Positions 1 to 7,302 of a DNA stretch of 64,000 nt are shown in pieces (within the stretch, counting starts at the first letter, position 1; the number at the start of each line of letters is the position of its first letter). Position numbers and translations under genes: made by a program. The DNA is taken from NCBI GenBank assembly GCA_024697645.1, contig JAILFH010000089.1:25320-89319 (forward strand), read 5' to 3'. The notes under the pieces are model-generated. The model was given only the letters and a program-made list of their open reading frames with translations. It was not told the DNA's origin and ran no database searches. Origin of the DNA: Prevotella sp. (GTDB lineage: Bacteria; Bacteroidota; Bacteroidia; Bacteroidales; Bacteroidaceae).

Positions 1-73
1 ATTGCGCAAATGCCCTATTTCCACAGGCAAGAAATGCTGCCAACAATAATAATTTCACAAATGAAGACTTCAT
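1..73 (-). CDS. Start of a secreted protein, cut by the window edge
   Basis: Not in the ORF track. Reading the minus strand from an ATG at 73 gives 24 residues starting MKSSFVKLLLLAAF and ending AFAQ at the edge. This is a classic signal peptide: basic start, hydrophobic core, A-F-A cleavage motif. It lies 175 bp downstream of the CBM-type protein on the same strand, so it is probably the next gene of the xylan-uptake operon. In related xus loci this position often holds an active GH10 or other xylanase, but nothing of the mature protein is visible here, so the function is unknown. Confidence 0.6.
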   Translation of the reverse strand, partial: MKSSFVKLLLLAAFLACGNRAFAQ

Positions 74-162
74 ATATTGAGTTTGAGAGTTGTTATTTTG
101 ATGAGTCTATGAAATTTGCAAGTAGAGTAGGTTATGTCATCACATAGTGGGACTTCAATATC

Positions 163-204
163 TCGTGCGTCACGTTCCGCTTTTGACGGAGACGCAACGC
201 ACGA
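163..204 (-). other. Long hairpin between operon genes
   Basis: The arms TCGTGCGT and ACGCACGA pair perfectly, and inner bases (TCCG with CGGA) extend the helix around a CAAAAG-type loop. There is no T-run after it, so it is not a normal terminator. Lying between the CBM-protein gene and the partial gene at the left edge, it may be an RNA-processing or stability element in the polycistronic mRNA. Confidence 0.5.
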
Positions 205-248
205 TGAAATGGAACGCCCTCTAAATTAGAGAGAGTGAAAAGAGTTTC

Positions 249-2339
249 TTATCTGACAATGTACTTCGAACCGTTCTTAATAACGACGCCCTTGTAGTTC
301 TTAGAAACACGCTGACCAGCGAGGTTGTAGATTGCGTCATTGCTGCGGACGGTATTGTCGTTCACGTTGTTGATGCCAGTATCGGTACCAAACTCATAGG
401 GAGAAGTGCCTGCGCCTTCCTTCACGTAGAAGTTCTTAGTGCCAGTCTGGTCGATCAGAGACTCTGTGCTGGCCTCGTCTCTCCAGATAACATCGGTGAT
501 GTAGTAGTCGCAAGCAGCCTTGATCTCAGCCATATTGAAGGCGATAGACTTCATGCCGTCGGCCTCAGAAGGAACGGTGAATGTAGTCTCGAAGTTCTGC
601 CATTCCTCAGTGAAGTTGAAGGTGCCGAGGCAATTCCAGTGCAAGTAAGCACCTGGCTCACCGTGACACTGTGTGCCGCTCGTAGCAGGAATAGAACTCT
701 TGTATCTGAAGGAAATAACAGTTACCTCACCAGCAGAAAGAGTGCGGTTGGCAATGATGAAGAACTGGTTGTCCCAAGGCTGGCCTTCACCACCTTCTTC
801 CTCATTGATAGTGCCATCAGAGCCGTCGGCAAGGTCGTCGCGCTCCTGACCCTTCACAACCACTTCCGTCGGGTTGGGATCAATCTGGATAACCGGCTTG
901 TCGATGATTTCCTCACCTTCTAACTGAACGAAGTTGATTGACTTGTATTCAGTATCGATAGAAATCTTCCACACACCAGCAGCGGGGAGTTTGATCTTGG
1001 CGTTAGATCCTTCAGTGTAGTCGTACCACTCGTCCTCACCACTCTTAATATTGGTTGTGGAAGGCTTGATGGTACCGCCCTTGAACGAAGCATTGTGGCC
1101 GCGAACAGTAGAAATCATCAACTCATTGACCCAACTGTCTTGCTTGCCCTGTGTACCAACGGTAGCAACAAGCAGGCCATCGCCGCCATCAACAAACTCA
1201 ATAGCATTGTCGAAGTCGTACTCAATACCTGTAGTGGTGTTGGAAGAAGCAACGAAGAATCCGTGGTCGAGTTTCATTTCAGACAGAGAGATGTCGTCGA
1301 TATAGAAATCAACAGCATCCTTGACATTCGGGTTCAGGTTGAATGCGATAGAATAAGCATCGGTTGCTGCATCAGGAACTGTGAATGTCTGGTCGAAATC
1401 CTGCCAAGCCGTTGTGAAGGAAACATCACCGATAGCCTGCCAGTGGACATAGTCAGACGGAGTCTGATGGTGGAACTGGGTGTTTGTAACAACGTCCTGA
1501 GAAGCCTTGTAGCGGAAATGGATCTTGTACTGTGAGCCAACCTTCAACTGCTTCGGAGACTGGATCCAGAACTGGTTGTCCCAAGCAGAGGCATCGCCCT
1601 CAGTATCGGCAATGGCTGCATGAACGACGAACACGTGAGAACCGTCAACCTCTTCGATGTCGGCAGGATATGGGTTCCAAGCGCCATCCTCATTCAGGTT
1701 CTTACCCTTCACCTTACCCCAAGCACAAACGAACGTGTTCCTTTCAGAATCGTTATAGACTACGTCGGCAAGACCCAGGTCGGCCCACGATTTCTCAGCA
1801 TCACCATTGGTGAGCAACTCAATCCACTCTACGGGCTTCTGGTTGCCGCTTTCCTCGTGGGTAATCTTCAGATAGGCGATATCCCAATCACCAACATAGT
1901 CACCACACTGCATGAGGATGTTACCGCCGGAAGCATCTGTGCACTCGTAATCGACAGTTCCCTCAACCCAATCAGTCGTGATGGGGAATTGTCCATAAGG
2001 TGTCTGTCCGAATCCAAGCATAGATACGTTCTGGGCAACAGAACCCTTAATCTTGTAATGAAGCGTATAGACAACGCCTATCTCAGCACTGACACCACCG
2101 ATAGGATGGAACTGGCAGTCCCAAGAGGGGTCAGTTGCTTCCTCACTATGGAAGTGAAGACAACCATCCTGAATGGTGAGACGGGCTACTGCCGATTCAC
2201 TGGCGCCCCAGCCCGCAAACTTAAACTCCGAAATGTCGGAATACTTAGAGAAGTCGACTTCAGCATCAACTACCTCTACCGCCTTTGCCCCCATGAAACA
2301 TGCAAGGAGAACAAAAAGAGTAAAAATTTTCTTCATCAT
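249..2339 (-). CDS. Secreted multi-CBM (CBM4/9-like) protein
   Basis: A 696-residue protein with a type I signal peptide (MMKKIFTLFVLLACFMGAKA). It contains three beta-sandwich modules resembling CBM4/9 (about 22-160, 175-355, 490-625), a SusE/SusF-like region (about 358-478), and a C-terminal tail with NLAGQRV and KYIVR, a common Prevotella surface/secretion tail. Modules 2 and 3 are internal duplicates: WDNQFWI matches WDNQFFI, and TAWQDFDQTFTVP matches EEWQNFETTFTVP. No catalytic motif is seen. As a late gene of the xylan-uptake operon it probably binds xylan outside the cell. The fold assignments rest on motif similarity and ligand specificity is inferred from context. Confidence 0.7.
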   Translation of the reverse strand: MMKKIFTLFVLLACFMGAKAVEVVDAEVDFSKYSDISEFKFAGWGASESAVARLTIQDGCLHFHSEEATDPSWDCQFHPIGGVSAEIGVVYTLHYKIKGSVAQNVSMLGFGQTPYGQFPITTDWVEGTVDYECTDASGGNILMQCGDYVGDWDIAYLKITHEESGNQKPVEWIELLTNGDAEKSWADLGLADVVYNDSERNTFVCAWGKVKGKNLNEDGAWNPYPADIEEVDGSHVFVVHAAIADTEGDASAWDNQFWIQSPKQLKVGSQYKIHFRYKASQDVVTNTQFHHQTPSDYVHWQAIGDVSFTTAWQDFDQTFTVPDAATDAYSIAFNLNPNVKDAVDFYIDDISLSEMKLDHGFFVASSNTTTGIEYDFDNAIEFVDGGDGLLVATVGTQGKQDSWVNELMISTVRGHNASFKGGTIKPSTTNIKSGEDEWYDYTEGSNAKIKLPAAGVWKISIDTEYKSINFVQLEGEEIIDKPVIQIDPNPTEVVVKGQERDDLADGSDGTINEEEGGEGQPWDNQFFIIANRTLSAGEVTVISFRYKSSIPATSGTQCHGEPGAYLHWNCLGTFNFTEEWQNFETTFTVPSEADGMKSIAFNMAEIKAACDYYITDVIWRDEASTESLIDQTGTKNFYVKEGAGTSPYEFGTDTGINNVNDNTVRSNDAIYNLAGQRVSKNYKGVVIKNGSKYIVR

Positions 2340-2455
2340 AATAATTTTAGATTAATAAAATAGAATAAAAATAAAGTGTAATTGCTATTTGAAAGATAAC
2401 TGCCAGGAAAGGGGTTTCCCTCTGTTCGCTGGCAATTATCTGCCATAAGAGTTCA

Positions 2456-4195
2456 TCATTGTCCGCTGAGGGCATCGCAGAATGCCTTATAGGTGGCATT
2501 GCGTACCCAGTCCTTGCTCTTGCTGTCGACAGACCAGAGACCTACGGGGTCGGTGGTGTCGGCGAGGTTGCCCTTACAGATACCAGCCTGTTTGTCGTGA
2601 GGAATCTTATTCATGTAAGTCTTGATGACATAACCATAGTAATCGGCCAACTGCTGACGCTGGGCTTCCGTGATTGCTGCCGCTGAGACAGGAGCGCCCG
2701 CAGCATCCTGATACTTAATGTCGAAATTGGAGAGGCGGACGAGTTTTCCCGTAGAGGCAAGATTCGCGAGAAGGCGGTCGAGAGAAGCCTTGTTGGCCTC
2801 CTGCTTGGCGGGATTCTCGCTATAGGTGAGATTCAGTTTGGCATTGATGCCGTCGATCTTCGCTCCGTTGGCGTCCCAGATGCCAATCCAGTACTTGAGG
2901 CTCTCGAATACCTTCTGCTGCTCAAGTCCGGTTTCGCTGATAAAGAACTTCAGTTCTTCGGGTACTCCGCCATACTTCTCGAAAGCAGCACGAGCCACTT
3001 TTGATACCTCAGGCGCATAGTTGGCGCTTCCGAGAATATCCTGCCAGAAAATCTTCTCGGTAGAATGCTTGAGGTCGAGCATACCGTTCTCCAATTCAGC
3101 CGAGGGATCAATGGGTTCGTCAATCAGGTCGAACAACTTGATGCGACCGGCATTGATTTCCATCAGTTTGTCGCACCATGTGTCGATGGCATAATTGATG
3201 GTGTCGTTCAGTTCCTGCGCAGTCTGTGGACGATGGTTGTCGGGATAGTAGCCTACCTCCACCTTCTGGATATAGACAGGAGCGGAAGGCGTATTGTCGA
3301 TTCTCAGGTAACCTTCAGTCGCGTCGGGAGCACTTTGTGCCTCGACCACAATCTTCTGCCATTTACCGGGCTTGCAGATCCACTTTCCATCAGTACCGCT
3401 TCCGTCGATTCTATTACCGGAAAAGTTTACATAGAAAGATGCTTCCTTGTCGGCCTTTGCCCAGAAGACAATCGTATACTTAGCAAGCGGATCGACATCG
3501 AAACCTTCGATGATGCGTACTTTTGCTCGCTGATTGATCTTGAGCGTGTTCTGATCATCATACTTGGTAATTGAAGCACTTCCGCTTTCAATGGTACCTG
3601 TGTAGTTGCCTACAGGCATATCGTTGAAGTTGACGGTCTTTCCCTCTACGTAGTCGACAGGGACTTCAATGGGAGCCGTGAGCGTGGCCAGCCATTCGTC
3701 GGCCTGATTGGCATTAGCGAAGAGCGGACTGCCGTAGACCTCATAGCCGATTTCTTCAACATGGGCGAGGAGGTCGCTCATATCGAGGAAATTCATCACA
3801 CCCTTGGCGTTGACAATAGAACCAGACATCAGGGACGTGCCGAAAGCAACATTGTCGAAGTTGGTAACGGCGGCAGCATGAGCCAGTTCCTGCTTGTTGA
3901 AATCAACCACCTTCAGCAATGCGCCGAGCGACATGTTCGGATAAGCCTCCCTATTGATGTAGTCCTTAACGGGGTTCAGATCCTTATACGGCTCCACGAA
4001 AGCAGGGTCGGGCTGAGCAGTGAAATCGTCTGTCTCATTATAGTCAGCACAGGAGGAAACGAAGCATGAAGAAAGAAGAATGAAGAATGCTGTTGCAAGC
4101 AACTTCACCGACGTTTTCTTGCGTCTTTTCTCTGCTATAAATTTCTTTTGTCTCATATCTTTATCAATTTTAAACCACCATGAAAAATTCTTCAT
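2456..4195 (-). CDS. GH10-like lipoprotein with inserted CBM; probable catalytically dead xylan binder
   Basis: Lipoprotein signal (LLSSCFVSSC). The GH10 scaffold can be followed: an N-terminal part (about 85-175), a CBM4-like insertion (about 180-318), then the acid/base strand FDLIDEP (E360), the LKFFISE strand, KIDGINAKLN and the C-terminal AGICKGN. The acid/base Glu is kept, but the nucleophile strand, usually ITELDI, reads RLSNFDI (N490). The usual Q-x-H is K-x-N, the WHSQ strand is lost, and the cleft Trp is replaced by Lys. It is therefore most likely a surface glycan-binding pseudoenzyme of the xylan operon. It starts 3 bp after the DUF1735 gene; an alternative ATG at 4156 gives a shorter signal peptide. 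Confidence 0.8.
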   Translation of the reverse strand: MKNFSWWFKIDKDMRQKKFIAEKRRKKTSVKLLATAFFILLSSCFVSSCADYNETDDFTAQPDPAFVEPYKDLNPVKDYINREAYPNMSLGALLKVVDFNKQELAHAAAVTNFDNVAFGTSLMSGSIVNAKGVMNFLDMSDLLAHVEEIGYEVYGSPLFANANQADEWLATLTAPIEVPVDYVEGKTVNFNDMPVGNYTGTIESGSASITKYDDQNTLKINQRAKVRIIEGFDVDPLAKYTIVFWAKADKEASFYVNFSGNRIDGSGTDGKWICKPGKWQKIVVEAQSAPDATEGYLRIDNTPSAPVYIQKVEVGYYPDNHRPQTAQELNDTINYAIDTWCDKLMEINAGRIKLFDLIDEPIDPSAELENGMLDLKHSTEKIFWQDILGSANYAPEVSKVARAAFEKYGGVPEELKFFISETGLEQQKVFESLKYWIGIWDANGAKIDGINAKLNLTYSENPAKQEANKASLDRLLANLASTGKLVRLSNFDIKYQDAAGAPVSAAAITEAQRQQLADYYGYVIKTYMNKIPHDKQAGICKGNLADTTDPVGLWSVDSKSKDWVRNATYKAFCDALSGQ

Positions 4196-4198
4196 TCA

Positions 4199-5341
4199 TC
4201 ACTTCACGTATTTGGGCGTGAAGAATACTTTCTGATTAGACTCACGGGTCTGAACGACAAGCGTATCGTTGGTTGACACCTGAATATCGCTGTTTTCGAA
4301 ACTTACATTGTAAGCCAGACGGAGAATATCGCGCTGAACGGGCTCTCCTTCGTTGCTTCCCCACTGATAGTCCTTATATTCCGAACGCTCTGTGCCATTG
4401 GTAATGAATTCGCCAGAACCAGTGGCCGTTACGTTCTCATCGTCAGTGGAAATGGTGCATGTGTTGCCGTTGAACGTGAGGATGAGGTTGCAGGAAATGG
4501 ATGCGCCGGAAGTCTTGAACGATACCGGGAAGATGGCCTGCGACATGTTCTTGGTTGTGATGCCGCAGACTTCATCATTCTGGTTGACGGGATTCTCCTT
4601 ATAACGCTCCACATCTGTGTTCACGAGTGAGAAATCCTTGCGTACAATCGTTGTAGTCTCTCCCTTTTCAGTCACATTGTCGACGCCTCGGCGAATATAT
4701 TTTGCCTGCCACGGGTTCATGTATTTCACGCAGTAGAGCACATAGTCCTTGGCGAGAATGTCCCAGTCTTCGGTGTTGGTGCGGGAAGGCGAGAGACCTT
4801 CGCGCGGTTTGCCCGTAAGAATATGGTCGATGCCCCGTACGCTCTTCATCAGAAGGGGTATGACGTAGGTATTCTCTATGGCCTTAGGGTCGTTGAAGAA
4901 AGCATCAGTGAACTGTACTTCTACATAACCGCGAGTATCACCATTGTAGGGAATGACATTGGATGCGAGTTTATAATATGATGTCGGCATTGGAAGCACC
5001 GGTGACGCTGCATTGCCGCCTTCATCCACAAACCAGAGATTGTCGCAGAGTGACTCGTCGACGGCAATCTCGGCATAGGCGTCGCGTCCGCCATAGGCTC
5101 CACCCATCGTAGAATAGATCCGGCACTTGTGCTCGTTGTCGATGGCGTTGTCGTAGATGTCATTGCCAAGTACAAGTGTGCGTACCGGGAACTGATAGGC
5201 GAAGTAGGCTGTGGTGCCTCCTTCGTAGTCGGGGAACTCATGGTCTGCATTATAGCAGGACGTAAGTGCTACGCTAAATGACAACTGACAAATGATAAAT
5301 GATAGAATTATCAAGCGTCTCTTATTATTTTTGGTAATCAT
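4199..5341 (-). CDS. DUF1735-type surface lipoprotein, xusE-like position
   Basis: A 380-residue lipoprotein (SVALTSC lipobox). The N-terminal half has the Bacteroidetes DUF1735 pattern (YFAYQFPVRTLVLGNDIYDN, then YVIPLLMKS); the C-terminal half is a beta-rich domain of the kind often paired with it. DUF1735 proteins are commonly surface glycan-binding proteins next to SusC/SusD. It sits between the second SusD and the GH10-like gene, the place of xusE in known xylan-uptake operons. Its first 20 codons closely resemble those of the upstream SusD gene. The family call is good; xylan binding is inferred from the operon. Confidence 0.75.
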   Translation of the reverse strand: MITKNNKRRLIILSFIICQLSFSVALTSCYNADHEFPDYEGGTTAYFAYQFPVRTLVLGNDIYDNAIDNEHKCRIYSTMGGAYGGRDAYAEIAVDESLCDNLWFVDEGGNAASPVLPMPTSYYKLASNVIPYNGDTRGYVEVQFTDAFFNDPKAIENTYVIPLLMKSVRGIDHILTGKPREGLSPSRTNTEDWDILAKDYVLYCVKYMNPWQAKYIRRGVDNVTEKGETTTIVRKDFSLVNTDVERYKENPVNQNDEVCGITTKNMSQAIFPVSFKTSGASISCNLILTFNGNTCTISTDDENVTATGSGEFITNGTERSEYKDYQWGSNEGEPVQRDILRLAYNVSFENSDIQVSTNDTLVVQTRESNQKVFFTPKYVK

Positions 5342-5401
5342 AATTCTTAATTATATTATTATAGTTCGTGAGTTTTATGAGTTACTCTTCACTTATCAGT
5401 T

Positions 5402-7267
5402 CTATTGCCAACCTTTGTTTTGTTTGAGGTTGCTCCATTTGAGTACTTCGCTCTTAGGGATAGGTCCGTAACACTGGTAAGAGTTGTTGTAATTGCGTTC
5501 CTCGACATTAATGATGGTGTAGGAGAGTTCGCCCGTTTCTTCGTTGCGGTCGATCTTCATTCCCTTCACAGTTTCATCGAGAGGCAACAACCAACGACGA
5601 AGATCCCAGAAACGCTTGTTCTCAAAGCAGAGTTCAAGACGGCGTTCGTTGCGAATCAAGTTGGTCATCTTCACCTGATCGTTGGCACATTCTTCAAGAT
5701 AGACATCACCTTCGGGGAGTTTGCGACCAAATTCGTCGGTGCCAAGACCTGCACGCTCGCGGATGGCCTTAATGACGTCGTAGGCTGTGAAGCCGACGTT
5801 CGTAGGATCAGCCTTGGGTCCCCAGGCATCATTGGCTGCTTCGGCGTAGGCCAGGAAGATTTCGGTGTAGCGGATGCGAGGATAGATGTGCTGTTGCTCA
5901 ATCAGTGAACTTGACAGCGGGCTCACATCGTCGCGAAGCAATTTCTTCAGGTAGTAGCCTGTGCGTGTGGATCTGTCGATGCTGTTGAGATTGTCGTCAG
6001 TCTCGGACTGATCGCCATGAATAGCAGGATAAGTACCCGTAATGATTTCATACTTCTTGGTATGGAAAACGGTACCATTGTAGATGACATCGTCGGTCAG
6101 ACGAAGGTCGCGGTTAGCATACGGATTATTGGGGTCGTAACCGGAATTGGGATCTGTGATAGGACGTCCGCTGCGCATGGGGAAAGCGTCGACAAGGTTC
6201 TGGGACGGGTTGACACGACCCTGACCATACAATGTCGGCGGATAGTTTTCTCTTTCCTGATCGGCATTCTTATGGCGGTCCTCACGCCAGAGAATCTCAG
6301 GCATCTCAGCCGCACTGGGCTCAAGTTTGGGTTTGTTCTTGTACCAAACATTACCTGTCGTGTCGAATCCTTCTAACCCGCCGATACGTTTGAGTACATT
6401 GGCACAAAGCGTTGCTGCTTCGGCAGAAGTCACACCACTCTGTTCGCGGAATGCAGGACTGGCGGCAAGCAGGGCGACCTGAGCCTTGACAGCCTCGGCA
6501 ATACGACCAGAGAGAAGATTCTTAGCCTTGGTGCCAAACACGAGGTTATAGCCAGAGGCATTTGCGCCCAACTGCCTGTATTTCTCAGGAATCTGGGTCT
6601 CCGAACCGATGTCTTCATAATCGGTAGGGAGAAGAAGCATAGCGCTGTCGCAGTCGGCAAAACACTGCTTAACACAGTCGGCAAATGTGGCGCGAGACTG
6701 ATTGAAGTCGGAACCGCCATCCTCGAAAGTGGTCAGCAGGGGCACACCGTATAGGGTACCATCGTCAGCATAGCCTCCGTGGGCCTGCAGCAGATAGTAA
6801 TAAAGAATCGCGCGCAAGCCGAATGCCTCACCTTTCAGACGGTCGACGAACATCTGCTGCTTCGAAGCAGCACTCGGTGCCCATTTCACCTTCTCTACGA
6901 TCGTGAAGAAAAGATTGATATACTGTATTCCATCCTTACAGTTGTTCCACTGAGACATCGGGTTATTGTCGGAAGCCCATGTTCCTGTTGCCATATTCAG
7001 ATAATTGCTCGTCTTCAGGTTGGTGACAGCATCGTCTGTGGCAATGTCGGTTGTCGTGGTCGTAAGGTAAGGAAGTCGTCCGTAGCCATACATCAGCAAG
7101 CCATAGGCATACAGAGACTCTTCCACCATGTCGTCGGCCTGTCGCTTGTTTTCATCTGCTGGCTCGAACATGTCATCACATGAGGTGAGCAGCACTGCAC
7201 TAAATGAGAAACTGCAGATGATCAATAATAAACTTATCAGGCGTCTATAGATATTTTTGGTAATCAT
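5402..7267 (-). CDS. SusD/RagB-family lipoprotein (second pair)
   Basis: The ORF track starts at 7291, but I prefer the ATG at 7267, giving 621 residues beginning MITKNIYRRLISLL. That start matches the neighbouring DUF1735 gene (MITKNNKRRLIILS) and gives a compact lipoprotein signal (VLLTSC). SusD features include the helical TPR-like N-terminal part, TEIFLAYAEAANDAWG, and the C-terminal ELCFENKRFWDLRRW and YGPIPKSEV. SusD proteins lid the partner SusC barrel and capture oligosaccharides at the cell surface. It lies 35 bp after its SusC partner and corresponds to xusD by position. Confidence 0.9.
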   Translation of the reverse strand: MITKNIYRRLISLLLIICSFSFSAVLLTSCDDMFEPADENKRQADDMVEESLYAYGLLMYGYGRLPYLTTTTTDIATDDAVTNLKTSNYLNMATGTWASDNNPMSQWNNCKDGIQYINLFFTIVEKVKWAPSAASKQQMFVDRLKGEAFGLRAILYYYLLQAHGGYADDGTLYGVPLLTTFEDGGSDFNQSRATFADCVKQCFADCDSAMLLLPTDYEDIGSETQIPEKYRQLGANASGYNLVFGTKAKNLLSGRIAEAVKAQVALLAASPAFREQSGVTSAEAATLCANVLKRIGGLEGFDTTGNVWYKNKPKLEPSAAEMPEILWREDRHKNADQERENYPPTLYGQGRVNPSQNLVDAFPMRSGRPITDPNSGYDPNNPYANRDLRLTDDVIYNGTVFHTKKYEIITGTYPAIHGDQSETDDNLNSIDRSTRTGYYLKKLLRDDVSPLSSSLIEQQHIYPRIRYTEIFLAYAEAANDAWGPKADPTNVGFTAYDVIKAIRERAGLGTDEFGRKLPEGDVYLEECANDQVKMTNLIRNERRLELCFENKRFWDLRRWLLPLDETVKGMKIDRNEETGELSYTIINVEERNYNNSYQCYGPIPKSEVLKWSNLKQNKGWQ

Positions 7268-7302
7268 AATACTGAATTTTACTCTTTTCACTTATCACTT
7301 CA

